DNA of 64,000 bases from Neobacillus niacini NBRC 15566 (GCF_001591505.1 NZ_BCVA01000001.1:1-64000), one strand, 5' to 3'; shown: positions 35,681 to 45,892, counted from the first letter of the stretch. Numbers and translations: made by a program. Notes: generated from the letters alone by a model not told the origin.

Positions 35681-36154
35681 CTATAAATTTTCAATTTTTT
35701 TTAACCATTCACCTGTTTTAAAGTGAACATAATAATAATTTATTAAATTATTTTCAGAACGGTAATATATTTCCCATAATGGGATATTATTTTCCATTCC
35801 TAATTTAACGGAGATAATCTTTTTTGGACTCTTCTCATCCAAAAGTCTTTGTACTGCATCTTCTTTTGAGATTCCGTTTTTCCGTTTATCCCAAATGACT
35901 TTCTTGCTCTTCTCAGGAATCCATACGATGATATCTTCACCCTTTTTATTTTTTCCCTCTAGAACACTTACCGTTTCTGTTCCGTGATAGATATGGAAAT
36001 CATCTACTTCACTAATCTCGACTTTTTCCTTTGCCAAGGAAACGGCTTTTTCTTCTGCTGCATTTAACGGCTCATGGGCACTTGCATAGACTTTAATAAA
36101 TACCCCTACACAAACTGCAATAAATAAAACTATACCTAAGATTATTTTTTTCAT
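35681..36154 (-). CDS. ypmB: YpmB, membrane-anchored PepSY-like protein
   Basis: This 157-residue protein has an N-terminal anchor (residues 3-22, IILGIVLFIAVCVGVFIKVY) and an extracellular region with two PepSY-like repeats (EEKAVSLAKEKVEISEVDDF, then KEDAVQRLLDEKSPKKIISV). It lies just upstream of aspB. YpmB-type proteins are conserved in Bacillus without an assigned function; PepSY domains often inhibit or assist proteases. Confidence 0.88.
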   Translation of the reverse strand: MKKIILGIVLFIAVCVGVFIKVYASAHEPLNAAEEKAVSLAKEKVEISEVDDFHIYHGTETVSVLEGKNKKGEDIIVWIPEKSKKVIWDKRKNGISKEDAVQRLLDEKSPKKIISVKLGMENNIPLWEIYYRSENNLINYYYVHFKTGEWLKKIENL

Positions 36155-36203
36155 TGTACTCCACTTCTTCCAGCCTCGAGGCGGTAGCCTTCGCTTTACA
36201 TCT

Positions 36204-36374
36204 TTATGTACGATAAATCGTAAAAATGGCTTTACTTTGATCTTCTTTGTCGAGTGCCAAGCCGAACATTAGGTCCTGCTGTTTTAAGGTTCGATTAAGG
36301 GCATCAACAATTTTGTATAAGTCCGGACTATGCGAAAGCTTTACAGTCGAGAGGACTTCTATTTTTGACTCCAT
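36204..36374 (-). CDS. ypmA: YpmA family protein (DUF4264)
   Basis: This 56-residue protein (MESKIEVLSTVKLSHSPDLY ... AIFTIYRT) has a strand-helix-strand pattern and central LKQQDLMFGLALDKED. GAGG precedes the ATG at 36374. It sits directly upstream of ypmB, the B. subtilis order. Function unknown. Confidence 0.82.
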   Translation of the reverse strand: MESKIEVLSTVKLSHSPDLYKIVDALNRTLKQQDLMFGLALDKEDQSKAIFTIYRT

Positions 36375-36408
36375 AGTATTCCTCCTTTATCTCTCTAAAG
36401 CAATAATA

Positions 36409-37263
36409 TCAGCTATAGTCTCCCTTTTCTACAGGAAAGGTAAATACTTCGTAGTTATTTTCGGTAAATTTTATCGTTATCGTACCATGCTTTTTGGTAA
36501 AAAAGACTTCTGACCATGCATCCTGCAAATTATAGATAATATCAGGGTCAGGTTGGTGCTGCTCTGACTCAAACAAAATCGCTATTTGCGGATTAACATA
36601 TTGAATTAATCTCTCAGATAACGAATCTTCCTTAGCCCAGTTAGGTACTTTAAAAATCGTAACGTCATCTAATGGTTTATGTAATAAATTTTCTTCAACT
36701 TGGTCACTAGAGGAAGTCATAAAAAAAATGCAATGCTTAAAAAACTTCAGGGTAAAATCGATTCCTTCATTTTCACCTTTTCCTGTAAATAGTACCTCTG
36801 CAGATAAATCAGGGAACAATTCTTGGGTTATACTCTCGTGCCATGGAATCACTTCCACTTCGGAAAAGAGCGAAGTCATATTTTTTATTTCGTTTGTTAT
36901 CTCAGGTGTTGAAATCAATTTCTTTACTTTATATTTTGGTATCATTTGAGTAAGTTGGTCAACAAATAAATTCTGACGGCTGGTAATAATTAAAGTTGAA
37001 ACTTCTTTTACACGGTATGTTTTGAGTAATTCACTTAGGTTTTCGCTTGTTGCTTCTCCACCTGTATTAACCAAGATATTTTCTCCATTTGAGCCTTGAA
37101 TAAGAGTGGCTTCACCATCACCTAATCCTAAAAACGTAACAGCAATCTCATGGTCCTTTAAATTTAAATCGATGCTTTCCACATTACTATATTCAAAAGT
37201 AGAGGCACTGCCAATCGAAGTTAACTGAAAGAAGATTGCTGCCACAATTAATAACATTTTCAT
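36409..37263 (-). CDS. Secreted metallo-beta-lactamase-fold protein with degenerate active site (ComEC-like domain)
   Basis: This 284-residue protein has a signal peptide (residues 1-21, ending SIGSA) and a ComEC C-terminal-like MBL fold: VTFLGLGDGEATLIQ and ILVNTGGEATSENL. Where active members have HxHxDH (as LSHPHADH), this one reads IITSRQNLFVDQ, so the main metal ligands are lost. The ATG at 37263 has GGGAGG 7 bases upstream. It lies between dinG and ypmA, where B. subtilis has no such gene. It is probably an extracytoplasmic binding protein rather than a hydrolase; its function is unknown. Confidence 0.75.
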   Translation of the reverse strand: MKMLLIVAAIFFQLTSIGSASTFEYSNVESIDLNLKDHEIAVTFLGLGDGEATLIQGSNGENILVNTGGEATSENLSELLKTYRVKEVSTLIITSRQNLFVDQLTQMIPKYKVKKLISTPEITNEIKNMTSLFSEVEVIPWHESITQELFPDLSAEVLFTGKGENEGIDFTLKFFKHCIFFMTSSSDQVEENLLHKPLDDVTIFKVPNWAKEDSLSERLIQYVNPQIAILFESEQHQPDPDIIYNLQDAWSEVFFTKKHGTITIKFTENNYEVFTFPVEKGDYS

Positions 37264-37310
37264 ACACATACCTCCCATATCATTAGGATGTGTAAATTTT
37301 CCAAATTTCA

Positions 37311-40118
37311 TTATAACCATTTGTAAATTATTTGAACTAACTCGTCGATATCTCCCTTTTTCATCGGTACATCAGGAATTGATTTAAGAAAAGCCTTACC
37401 GTATTTTGTAGTAGTAATCCTTTTATCAAAAACCATCATAATCCCCCGATCTTTTTCCGTTCGGATCAAACGTCCAAAGCCCTGCTTAAATCGGAGAATT
37501 GCTTCTGGCAATGAATACTCCGTAAAAGCATTTCCACCCTGCTGTTTGATGACTTGACATTTAGCTTCTGTCAGTGGTTCGTCAGGAGGACTAAATGGCA
37601 ATCTGACAATCACAAGACAGGATAAATCCTCTCCTGGAATATCTACCCCTTCCCAGAAGCTGCTTGTCCCTAGCAGAATGGCTTTATCATACCTTTGGAA
37701 ATTTCTTGTGAGTCTGGTTCGGCTGCCGCTCGTAATTCCTTGTGCAATCATAGCAAAGTCATTGAGGAATCCACTTTCTTTAATAAGCTCATAAGTTTTC
37801 TTTAACATGTCGTGAGCGGTAAAGAGAATCAACATTCTTCCATTAGTTGCCTCAGCAATTGTGATAATGTGTTCGGTTATGGCAATGACATAATCTTCTA
37901 GACTCACTGCATTTACCTCTGGTAAATCCTCAGGAATTAAAAGCTGAACCTGATTTTTATAATCAAAAGGAGATGGGATAACCTTGGTTAAAGTATCCTC
38001 TTTGACTAGCCCAATTTCTTTTAGAACGTAATCGAATGAATGATTGACAGTCAGGGTTGCTGAAGTTAAGACAACTCCCTTTTTACTATTAAAAAACCTC
38101 TCCTTCAGCGAAGCCGATACAAAAGCTGGCTGGGCATAGAAGGTGGTTACATTCTGTTGAGAACGGAAATCTATTTCTATCCACTTAACATCATTTGATT
38201 TTTTAATAAAGCAATCTTGAACTGTCAATCTCAGCTCTTCTAGTTCATTTCTAAAGGATATGATTTCCTCTAATTTTCCTTTTTGTTTACTTTTTAGTGA
38301 TTCCTTATATTTTTTTACCAGTCCTAGACGCTGTGTTATCGCTGTTTCCAGGTCTTTCAATAAGAATGCAAACCGCTCGGCACTATGGACTAAGGCATTT
38401 TTCTCCTTGCCTCCATTGTTATGTGAAAAACGCACCTTCGCTCGATTTAAGCCTCTTCTTTCTCCAGAATTTGATTTTGCATACAGGGCAGTCAGTTTAA
38501 AAAACTCGTCCATTTCATAAGAAAGATCGGCTGCCAGTTGATTTACTTTCCCAAGAGGTACCTCATCCCTAGCAATTTTTAGAGAATCAAGTATCATTTC
38601 TAGCTCATAAAACAGCAGGCGCTGCTCAAATTGACCAAATTGGCTTACAAGCAAACGAGTAGTTAAGTAGTCTAATGAGCGGCCAAAATATTGACTTGCT
38701 ACCTTCTCAAAATGATGTCCTTCGTCAATGACAGCATAATCAAATTCTGGCAATAGGGATGTTTCAGCTGATAGATTACTTAATAGCAGTGAATGATTAG
38801 TGATGATGATGTCTGCATTCTGCGCTTCGCTTTTGGCACGTAAATAGAAATCTTTTTCCTGCCAAAGTTTATTCATTGGGAAGATTGTTTGATCATTTTT
38901 AATTTTATTCCAAAAAATATTGCCTCCGCTTGAGAGGTTTAGCTCATCTCGATCTCCCGTATCCGTTTCCGTCAGCCAGACAAGTATTTGCATTTTGGTT
39001 AACGTGGTATCGTAATTGTCATTTTCCTCCAACAAAGAAAGAGCGAATTTCTCTAAGCTAATGTAATGATTTCTCCCTTTTAACAAAACACACTTTATTT
39101 CAAAAGGAAGGATCTTTGTTAATAAAGGAATTTCTTTATGAATAATTTGTTCTTGTAGTTGAATGGTATGTGTACTCACTACAATTGGCTGCTTATTTTG
39201 TTTTGCAAAATAAGCAACTGGAAGCAGGTATCCAAGAGATTTTCCAACACCAGTTCCTGCTTCAATGAGAGTATGCTTCCTAGATTCAAAAGCATGGTAA
39301 ACCCCATCCATCATTTGAAATTGTCCTATTCTCTTTTCAAAGTTGGTAAAAGCACGTTTAACCATATCCACTTTTTCGTCTTCGCCGGTTGGAAACTGGT
39401 ACTTCTCCTCATATTGCCTCCGAGTGGAAGTTGTACTGCTCTGTGTTTTTTTCAAGGCAAGTGAATTGTTACATATTTTAATCGATTCGTACCAGCTGAC
39501 GCTTGTTAGGTCTAATTCTAAAATAATTTCTTCTATCAGTTGTTGTAAATCACTTTTTAAGCCCCCTGCAAGCTGCGAAAGCTGTCGGAGCGTGATTTCC
39601 GGTAATTGAAATAAATGATTTACAAGTATAAGAAATAGCTCAGCCGTGACTTGAGCATCACTATCAGCCTGGTGAGGGCGATCATGTTGCAGATCCTCTC
39701 TAACTGCTAAGTCTGATAACTTATAGCCATCGGCAGTAGGAAATATAATTCTTGCCATTTCAACGGTATCTAAAACTGATCCATAAAAGCCATCAAATCC
39801 AGCTTGAATTAACTCTTCCTGCAAAAAAGACAAGTCAAATAAAACATTATGCGCAACGAAATAAGCACCTTCTAATAACGAGTTAACCTTCGGGGCTATT
39901 TCTTCAAATAATGGAGCATCTTTTACCATCTTATCCTCTAAGCCGGTTAATTCCTCAATAAAAGCTGGGATTGACCTCTGGGGATTGATTAGAGATGAGA
40001 AGCTTTCCGTGATTTTCCCATCTTCAATGACCACAGCGGCAAATTGGATTATCTTATCCCCTTTTTTAGGGTTATTTCCTGTAGTTTCCAAGTCGACTAC
40101 AACAAATTTATTTTTCAT
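37311..40118 (-). CDS. dinG: DinG: DnaQ-like exonuclease fused to an XPD-like helicase
   Basis: This 935-residue protein has an N-terminal 3'-5' exonuclease domain (about residues 1-170: VVDLETTGNNP, FVAHNVLFDLSF, HQADSDAQVTAEL). The helicase-like domain has AGTGVGKSLGYLLP near 284, VIDEGHHFEKVA near 457 and RFKQGFGRLIRTE near 882. No cysteine cluster is seen in the Fe-S domain region (KGRNHYISLEK), unlike YpvA. Staphylococcal DinG of this type acts as a nuclease. The ATG at 40118 follows GAGGTG by 9 bases. Confidence 0.93.
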   Translation of the reverse strand: MKNKFVVVDLETTGNNPKKGDKIIQFAAVVIEDGKITESFSSLINPQRSIPAFIEELTGLEDKMVKDAPLFEEIAPKVNSLLEGAYFVAHNVLFDLSFLQEELIQAGFDGFYGSVLDTVEMARIIFPTADGYKLSDLAVREDLQHDRPHQADSDAQVTAELFLILVNHLFQLPEITLRQLSQLAGGLKSDLQQLIEEIILELDLTSVSWYESIKICNNSLALKKTQSSTTSTRRQYEEKYQFPTGEDEKVDMVKRAFTNFEKRIGQFQMMDGVYHAFESRKHTLIEAGTGVGKSLGYLLPVAYFAKQNKQPIVVSTHTIQLQEQIIHKEIPLLTKILPFEIKCVLLKGRNHYISLEKFALSLLEENDNYDTTLTKMQILVWLTETDTGDRDELNLSSGGNIFWNKIKNDQTIFPMNKLWQEKDFYLRAKSEAQNADIIITNHSLLLSNLSAETSLLPEFDYAVIDEGHHFEKVASQYFGRSLDYLTTRLLVSQFGQFEQRLLFYELEMILDSLKIARDEVPLGKVNQLAADLSYEMDEFFKLTALYAKSNSGERRGLNRAKVRFSHNNGGKEKNALVHSAERFAFLLKDLETAITQRLGLVKKYKESLKSKQKGKLEEIISFRNELEELRLTVQDCFIKKSNDVKWIEIDFRSQQNVTTFYAQPAFVSASLKERFFNSKKGVVLTSATLTVNHSFDYVLKEIGLVKEDTLTKVIPSPFDYKNQVQLLIPEDLPEVNAVSLEDYVIAITEHIITIAEATNGRMLILFTAHDMLKKTYELIKESGFLNDFAMIAQGITSGSRTRLTRNFQRYDKAILLGTSSFWEGVDIPGEDLSCLVIVRLPFSPPDEPLTEAKCQVIKQQGGNAFTEYSLPEAILRFKQGFGRLIRTEKDRGIMMVFDKRITTTKYGKAFLKSIPDVPMKKGDIDELVQIIYKWL

Positions 40119-40218
40119 TCTATCTAACACCTCAAACCTTCATTAAAACGGTATCACAAAAAAGCAAAAAGAAAAAGAAAACCTTACGTTATAGTATATA
40201 AAATTATCATAAAAAAAG

Positions 40219-40245
40219 AAAAAATCCCCAGACTGGGGATTTTAT
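40219..40245 (-). terminator. Terminator after panBCD
   Basis: A stem of AAAATCCCCA/TGGGGATTTT with a short loop and a T run on the minus strand overlaps the panD stop. Confidence 0.9.
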
Positions 40246-40628
40246 TACATAATCGTTAATGCTGGTTCAGCATAAATTAGTTCTTTTATTCGGTTATGTT
40301 CATCCATAATCGCTACTTTAGGCTTATGGCTTGGAACTTTTTCTTCAGCTACCAGGCAATATGAGATAATAATAACAATATCACCTTTTTGTACAAGCCT
40401 TGCAGCAGCCCCATTTAAACAAATAACACCGCTTCCTCTTTCACCTGGGATGATATACGTTTCAAGTCTTGCCCCATTATTGTTATTAACAATTTGCACC
40501 TTTTCATTTGCGACCATACCAACCGCATCAAGTAAATCTTGATCTATTGTAATACTGCCAACATAATTTAGATTAGCTTCCGTCACCGTAGCACGGTGGA
40601 TTTTTCCATTCATCATATGCCGAAACAT
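40245..40628 (-). CDS. panD: Aspartate 1-decarboxylase
   Basis: This 127-residue proenzyme self-cleaves before Ser25 (NYVGSITID) to generate the pyruvoyl cofactor and makes beta-alanine from aspartate. The conserved [26 protein letters not shown] block is present (in parts, residues 53-79). The start overlaps the panC stop by one base (TAATG). It is the third gene of the pantothenate operon. Confidence 0.97.
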   Translation of the reverse strand: MFRHMMNGKIHRATVTEANLNYVGSITIDQDLLDAVGMVANEKVQIVNNNNGARLETYIIPGERGSGVICLNGAAARLVQKGDIVIIISYCLVAEEKVPSHKPKVAIMDEHNRIKELIYAEPALTIM

Positions 40629-41497
40629 TATTTTACTCCTCCAAATTCATGGCTGACCTCTAGGATGATGTTATCTATTAATCTAACCTTTGAAAATTTA
40701 ACGGCTATCGCTAAAATACAGGTTCCCTCTAGATAATCTAGTGCTTTTAACTGAGGATAAGAATAAATCTCTACATAATCAATTTCTCCATTAGATTCTG
40801 AACCTATCAAGTTTGAGATTACATCCTTAATAGCTCGAGGGTTCCGTTCCCCTCCCTCTATGGTCTCCTTAGCGGTGGTTAGGCTTTTGAAAAGAACTAC
40901 AGCTTGACGCCTCTCATCAGGCAATAAATTAACATTTCGAGAGCTTTTCGCAAGACCATCTTCTTCACGGACAATATCTACAGGAATTAATTCAATCGGA
41001 AAATTAAAATCCGTGATCAACCCCTCTACAACAGCAACTTGCTGCGCATCCTTCTTGCCAAAATAAGCCCTTGTTGGCAGCACAATATTAAATAGCTTCG
41101 TTAAAACAGTTGCTACACCATTAAAATGGCCCGGTCTAGACTTCCCGCATAAAACATCGGTACGTTCCTGTACAATTACGCTAACAGAAGAAGAATGCGG
41201 ATACATTTCTTTTGCTGAAGGATAAAAAAGGTAGTCTACCCCTTCACACTCAGCTAATGATTGATCTCTCTCAAAATCTCTAGGGTAAGTTGAATAATCT
41301 TCTGTCGGACCAAATTGCAGCGGATTTACAAAAATACTTAAAACAACAATCTCATTATCTTCTCTCGCTCTTTTTAATAGAGTTAAATGACCCTCATGTA
41401 AAAATCCCATAGTTGGCACAAATCCGATTGATTTAGATTGGGATTTCAGTTTTAAAATTTCTGTTTGCATATCTTGTATCGTGGTAATAACTCTCAT
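40628..41497 (-). CDS. panC: Pantothenate synthetase
   Basis: This 289-residue enzyme condenses pantoate and beta-alanine with ATP. The HIGH-like motif [15 protein letters not shown] lies near residues 26-40, [17 protein letters not shown] near 58, the central FGKKDAQQ near 146 and the KMSKS-like AKSSRN near 183. The start overlaps the panB stop by four bases (ATGA), so translation is coupled. Confidence 0.97.
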   Translation of the reverse strand: MRVITTIQDMQTEILKLKSQSKSIGFVPTMGFLHEGHLTLLKRAREDNEIVVLSIFVNPLQFGPTEDYSTYPRDFERDQSLAECEGVDYLFYPSAKEMYPHSSSVSVIVQERTDVLCGKSRPGHFNGVATVLTKLFNIVLPTRAYFGKKDAQQVAVVEGLITDFNFPIELIPVDIVREEDGLAKSSRNVNLLPDERRQAVVLFKSLTTAKETIEGGERNPRAIKDVISNLIGSESNGEIDYVEIYSYPQLKALDYLEGTCILAIAVKFSKVRLIDNIILEVSHEFGGVK

Positions 41498-42330
41498 TTT
41501 AACCCTCCGTAAAGTCCACTAAGCTCTCTTTCTTTCATCGTAAAGGAGTGTTTATCTTCAGGAAACTGTTCCGACTTTACTTCTTTCACATAGGATTGAA
41601 TGGATTCAAGAATAAACGGATTAAGGGAGTAATATTGCTTTACAAACTTAGGCACCCTCTCTACACCATAACCTAAAATATCGTGATAGACGAGTACCTG
41701 TCCGTCTACCTCTCCCCCTGCTCCGATACCAATTATTGGAATGGTTACATTCTTTGCAACTTCCTCTGCAAGCTGCTTAGGTACACATTCTAGCACAATA
41801 GCGAATGCCCCGGCTTCCTCACATTTTTTTGCGTCTTGCAGTAATTTCATTGCACCTTTCGCGTCTTTTCCTTGAACTTTATAACCGCCTAATACGCCCA
41901 CGGATTGCGGAGTTAATCCAAGATGACCACAAACCGGAATTCCAGCATTAGTAAGCGCTGAAATCTGTTCTATTACATCATCTGCTCCTTCTAGCTTGAC
42001 AGCGTGGGCCCCCGACTCTTGAATTAATCTGCCGGCGTTCTGTAACGTATCCCTTACTGATAAATGATAGGTTAAGAACGGCATATCAACGACAATAAAC
42101 GTATCTTTAGCTCCTCGTTTAACCGCTTTTGTGTGATGAATCATGTCTTCCAGCGTCACCGGCACTGTGGAATCATATCCAAGTACCACCATACCAAGAG
42201 AGTCTCCAACTAAAATTAAATCCACTCCTGCTTGCTCTGCCTGCTTAGCAGATGGGTAATCATAAGCAGTGAGCATGACGATTTTTTCCTTGTTTTCTTT
42301 CATTTTCAAGAAATCTGTACTTTGCTTCAT
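41494..42330 (-). CDS. panB: 3-methyl-2-oxobutanoate hydroxymethyltransferase
   Basis: This 278-residue enzyme makes ketopantoate from 2-oxoisovalerate. Metal and substrate motifs are visible: [17 protein letters not shown] near residue 19, [15 protein letters not shown] near 39, and the catalytic [11 protein letters not shown] near 177. The ATG at 42330 follows AGGAGGG by 8 bases. The leader upstream holds a probable pan-motif RNA and a terminator, so the operon is likely controlled by attenuation. Confidence 0.96.
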   Translation of the reverse strand: MKQSTDFLKMKENKEKIVMLTAYDYPSAKQAEQAGVDLILVGDSLGMVVLGYDSTVPVTLEDMIHHTKAVKRGAKDTFIVVDMPFLTYHLSVRDTLQNAGRLIQESGAHAVKLEGADDVIEQISALTNAGIPVCGHLGLTPQSVGVLGGYKVQGKDAKGAMKLLQDAKKCEEAGAFAIVLECVPKQLAEEVAKNVTIPIIGIGAGGEVDGQVLVYHDILGYGVERVPKFVKQYYSLNPFILESIQSYVKEVKSEQFPEDKHSFTMKERELSGLYGGLK

Positions 42331-42375
42331 CAACATTCCCTCCTTTTTAGTAGGAAGAGGGGTTAAAAAAGAGCA

Positions 42376-42408
42376 AATAAAAAGATCCAACTGAAGGCAG
42401 AGGATCTT
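42376..42408 (-). terminator. Leader terminator ahead of panB (attenuator)
   Basis: A stem of AAGATCC/GGATCTT with a 13-base loop is followed on the minus strand by TTTTATTTGCTCTTTTTT. It lies between the panBCD promoter and panB. The arm GATCC also occurs in the upstream hairpin at 42435-42465, which suggests mutually exclusive folding. Confidence 0.75.
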
Positions 42409-42434
42409 GGTACTCTTTTACATGTTTTATCCCT

Positions 42435-42465
42435 CTGTCCCGGTCCGTTATACGGATCTAGGCAG
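42435..42465 (-). ncRNA. Probable pan-motif RNA element in the panBCD leader
   Basis: The transcript can form a stem-loop: CTGCC, internal loop TAGA, TCCGT-ATA-ACGGA, then CC, GG-A-CAG with a bulged A. The pan motif is a conserved hairpin with bulged adenosines upstream of panBCD in Bacillus. The match here rests on position and bulged-stem shape; I could not run a covariance model. It sits between promoter and terminator, as expected of a cis-regulator. Confidence 0.6.
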
Positions 42466-42531
42466 AAACCTTTTTTAATTGTAAAAAGCAGTTTCAGGTG
42501 CAGCTCGAAAGCGATACCGCCCATTATTTGA

Positions 42532-42560
42532 ATTATAAGAAAAAATTCAGAAAACCGCAA
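42532..42560 (-). promoter_or_regulatory. Promoter of the panBCD leader
   Basis: On the minus strand TTGCGG (42555-42560), a 17 bp spacer and TATAAT (42532-42537) lie about 200 bp before panB and just after birA. Confidence 0.8.
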
Positions 42561-42589
42561 GAAATTCTTTTCATCAATAACCGCTATCT

Positions 42590-43567
42590 TTATAACTCAA
42601 TATCCGCTGAGTAAATATGGTGTGTTTTTCCATGTTCATCAACCAATATTAAAACTCCATCATCTGTAATTCCTTGTGCGGTACCGATTATGGAATTAGA
42701 GAGTGTGCGGGCAGTAATTTTCCTGCCAATACTAATGGCATACCCTTCCCAAAGAAGCTTGATAGGAAAGAAACCTTCTTCAAGATAAAGGAGATACAAT
42801 TTTTCGAGATTCAGAAAAATCGCCTTGATTAAGTCCGAACGGGATACTTTTTCCCCTTTTTCAAGAGAAAGTGATGTGGCAATCTCTTTCAACTCACTAG
42901 GAAAGTCTTCTTTTGTTTGGTTAACATTCATGCCGATTCCAATGATGATTGAATTGATACGATCCGCTTCTGCTTCAAGTTCCGTTAATATTCCCGTTAC
43001 CTTTTTCCCTCTAATGAGGATGTCATTAGGCCATTTAATTTCCGGCAGCAGACCTGTAAGATCCTCGATCGCCTGAACAATCGCCACCGCTGTTAATAGC
43101 GTTAATTGTGGCGCCTTTGGCAGCGGAATGTTTGGTCTTAGGATAATACTCATCCAAATGCCTGTATACTTAGGTGAGTGCCATTTTCGATCCATTCTCC
43201 CACGACCAGCTACCTGCTCTTCTGCAATAATAACTGTTCCTTCTGGTGCATTTTCAAAAGCTAACCGCTGTGCAATTTTTTGAGTTGATTCCACGGTTTC
43301 TTCATAGTGAACGTTCTTACCCATAAAATTTGTTTTTAGTCCAAGCCGAAGTTCATCTGCTGTGATTTTTTCGGGTGTTTTCACAATCCGATATCCCTTA
43401 CGCCGTACAGCTTCCAATTCAAATCCTTCTTTACGGAGTTCCTCAATATGCTTCCAGACAGCTGTCCGGGAGCAGCCAATCAATTCTGCAATCCGTTGCC
43501 CCGATAGGTAGGCTTCCCCGGCATTTGTGAAGGCATCAAGCAAATCTTTCCTTAGTTGTGATTGCAC
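42590..43567 (-). CDS. birA: Biotin protein ligase / biotin operon repressor BirA
   Basis: This 325-residue bifunctional protein has an N-terminal winged HTH (about residues 4-65; ELIGCSRTAVWKHIEELRKE). The ligase domain has the biotinyl-AMP loop GRGRMDRKW near 115 and KWPNDILI near 176, followed by a C-terminal SH3-like domain. The GTG at 43567 gives MQSQLRKDL, aligning with B. subtilis MRSTLRKDL and its length of 325; the longer frame from 43579 overlaps the ribosome binding site. Its start overlaps the end of cca. Confidence 0.94.
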   Translation of the reverse strand: MQSQLRKDLLDAFTNAGEAYLSGQRIAELIGCSRTAVWKHIEELRKEGFELEAVRRKGYRIVKTPEKITADELRLGLKTNFMGKNVHYEETVESTQKIAQRLAFENAPEGTVIIAEEQVAGRGRMDRKWHSPKYTGIWMSIILRPNIPLPKAPQLTLLTAVAIVQAIEDLTGLLPEIKWPNDILIRGKKVTGILTELEAEADRINSIIIGIGMNVNQTKEDFPSELKEIATSLSLEKGEKVSRSDLIKAIFLNLEKLYLLYLEEGFFPIKLLWEGYAISIGRKITARTLSNSIIGTAQGITDDGVLILVDEHGKTHHIYSADIEL

Positions 43568-44751
43568 TCCATCAGCCACTCCTTTATGATTTTTTTATTA
43601 TTTGCTATTTTACCTGCTATAATAGCATGCTCAACCCTTAACAATACTTCTTTCACCCATGGTCCGCCGGTTTTGTTAAACCAATTCATTAGGTCATTTC
43701 CTGTGACATCCATCTCTGACCGATCTTTAATCGGAAGTTTTTCAAACAATTGTAAATAATGCTGAATGGTATTTTGATTCTCAATCCCTTTTATGACAAG
43801 GTATAGAATTTCAGACGAAACAAAAACTTCTTTACCAGCAGTATATAAATCATACAAGGACCAGCTAGTTTCGATTCTCTGATACAGGTACTGAAGTATA
43901 AGCTGAATCTCCCTGATTTCCTTCAAAGGGATTCGCCAGCCCCTGAGAAAATGCTCGATGTCCTTCTTCTCGATATTCAGACAGTAAACAAGCAATGCCC
44001 ACATTTCACGTTTGTTTAATTTTTCAAGCTTGTACCCAACCATTAATTTAATGCCGTCTTCTCCACCCGATAAACCTGGTAGGTGGGAATAAATATTCGT
44101 TTGAAGAATTAGTTCTAATGCTTGCTTTCGATCATCACCACAAAGTAATTTTTCAAACTCAGCTTGTTTTCGTTCAACCGCAATATTTTCAAGTAAATGT
44201 ACCAAGTCAATCAATGCATTTAACGTTTCCTTTTCAATTTTGAATGATAACTGACTAACAAAACGCACTGCACGCATCATTCTTAAAGCATCCTCTTGAA
44301 ATCGATCAACTGCTTTTCCAACTGTTTGTATGACTTGGTTCAAAATCGAAATTTTCCCATTAAAAGGATCAATAAGATTTCCATTCTTATCCATAGCAAT
44401 CGCATTCATCGTGAAGTCTCTACGCTGCAAATCTTCCCTCAGATTTCTAATAAATGAAACTTCTTTCGGTCTGCGAAAATCTTCATATTCTGCTTCACTA
44501 CGAAACGTAGTTATTTCATATGACTGATTTTCAAAAAGGACTAAAACAGTTCCATGTTCAATTCCTACATCAACAGTTTTTGGGAATATTTGCTTTACTT
44601 CACTAGGGGTTGCTGAGGTTGCAATATCCACATCGTTTATTTCCTTATTTAAAAGGAAGTCTCTGACAGAACCTCCGACAAAATAAGCTTCAAACCCGGC
44701 AGATTCCAGCTTTTCTATAACTGGTACTGCCGCTAAAAATGGCTCTCTCAT
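43552..44751 (-). CDS. cca: CCA-adding tRNA nucleotidyltransferase
   Basis: This 399-residue class II enzyme adds or repairs the 3' CCA end of tRNAs. The nucleotidyltransferase signature is FVGGSVRDFLL near residue 24 with DVDIATSA near 40 and RRDFTMNAIA near 109. The neck domain VDRFQEDALRMMRAVRF follows near 148. In B. subtilis the gene lies between bshA and birA, as here. No ribosome binding site problem is seen at the ATG at 44751. Confidence 0.96.
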   Translation of the reverse strand: MREPFLAAVPVIEKLESAGFEAYFVGGSVRDFLLNKEINDVDIATSATPSEVKQIFPKTVDVGIEHGTVLVLFENQSYEITTFRSEAEYEDFRRPKEVSFIRNLREDLQRRDFTMNAIAMDKNGNLIDPFNGKISILNQVIQTVGKAVDRFQEDALRMMRAVRFVSQLSFKIEKETLNALIDLVHLLENIAVERKQAEFEKLLCGDDRKQALELILQTNIYSHLPGLSGGEDGIKLMVGYKLEKLNKREMWALLVYCLNIEKKDIEHFLRGWRIPLKEIREIQLILQYLYQRIETSWSLYDLYTAGKEVFVSSEILYLVIKGIENQNTIQHYLQLFEKLPIKDRSEMDVTGNDLMNWFNKTGGPWVKEVLLRVEHAIIAGKIANNKKIIKEWLMECNHN

Positions 44752-44762
44752 TCAAATCACCC

Positions 44763-45890
44763 TTAATTTAAGAGCTTAAAATATAATTGCTCATATTGTC
44801 CGACAATTTCTTGTGCTCTAAATTTTGTGTTAACCACAGCAATTCCGTTAGCAGCAAATTGCTGATGTAATTGTTCGTCACTTAATACCCTGATTGCCTT
44901 TGTAGAAATATCTTCAATATCCCCTAATTCACATATGTATCCTGTTTCTCCATGCTGAATGACTTCAGGCATTCCGCCAACATTCGTACCAATACACGGC
45001 ACCCCGCATGCCATTGCTTCGAGCGCCACCAGACCAAAGCTTTCCTTTTCTGATAATAAAAGCTTTAAATCACTGATTGAATACAACTCATCAAGGTTTT
45101 CCTGTTTCCCAAGCAGGTGAACTTTATCCGTTAATCCTAATTTTTTGACTAACCTGCACACAGGAGTCATTTCAGGACCGTCCCCTACTAGAAGTAATCT
45201 AGCCGGCAACGCTGCTGATATTCTGGCAAATGTCTTTACAACGTCCTGAACTCGTTTAACTGGCCGGAAATTCGAAACATGGATGACAACCTTTTCGTTA
45301 TCTTGAATCCCAAATTCTTTTTTTAAATGATTTGCTTCTCTCTTTTGATAAAATCTCTCGTCAATAAAATTATAAACCGTTTCGATTTGTTTGTCTGGCT
45401 GAATAAGTTCATGAGTCTGATTGATTAAAGACCTTGAAACAGCTGTGACAACATCCGATTTCTCTATGCCAAACTTAATGGCTTCAGTTAGCGATGGATC
45501 GTAACCTAATACCGTTATATCTGTCCCGTGAAGGGTGGTGACTATCTTAACATCCACCTTAGACATTTGTTTTGCCAATATTGCACAAACTGCATGCGGA
45601 ATTGCATAATGAACATGAAGAATGTCTAAATTCTCTCTGTTTGCAACCTCTGCCATTTTACTAGCTAAAGCAATGTCATAAGGTGGATATTGAAATACAG
45701 AGTATTGATTTACTTCAACTTGATGATAAAAAATATTATGATACATTCGATTAAGTCTAAAAGGTATGCTCGATGAAATAAAATGAATTTCATGTCCCTT
45801 TTCAGCAAGCATTTTTCCTAATTCCGTGGCTACGACTCCAGAGCCGCCAACCGTGGGATAACAGGTAATTCCAATTTTTAATTTCCTCAT
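44763..45890 (-). CDS. bshA: Bacillithiol synthesis glycosyltransferase BshA
   Basis: This 375-residue GT4-family enzyme joins GlcNAc to L-malate as the first step of bacillithiol synthesis. The N-terminal [19 protein letters not shown] acceptor loop and the C-terminal [16 protein letters not shown] motif (the E-x7-E donor site) are clear. It is 3 bp downstream of bshB1. Bacillithiol is the major low-molecular-weight thiol of Bacillus and helps protect against NO and oxidants. Confidence 0.96.
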   Translation of the reverse strand: MRKLKIGITCYPTVGGSGVVATELGKMLAEKGHEIHFISSSIPFRLNRMYHNIFYHQVEVNQYSVFQYPPYDIALASKMAEVANRENLDILHVHYAIPHAVCAILAKQMSKVDVKIVTTLHGTDITVLGYDPSLTEAIKFGIEKSDVVTAVSRSLINQTHELIQPDKQIETVYNFIDERFYQKREANHLKKEFGIQDNEKVVIHVSNFRPVKRVQDVVKTFARISAALPARLLLVGDGPEMTPVCRLVKKLGLTDKVHLLGKQENLDELYSISDLKLLLSEKESFGLVALEAMACGVPCIGTNVGGMPEVIQHGETGYICELGDIEDISTKAIRVLSDEQLHQQFAANGIAVVNTKFRAQEIVGQYEQLYFKLLN

Positions 45891-45892
45891 TT

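Noticed and set aside
42363..42560. 65-codon frame upstream of panB as a leader peptide
   Set aside because: It begins upstream of the promoter, spans the RNA hairpin and terminator, and has no ribosome binding site or regulatory codon run.
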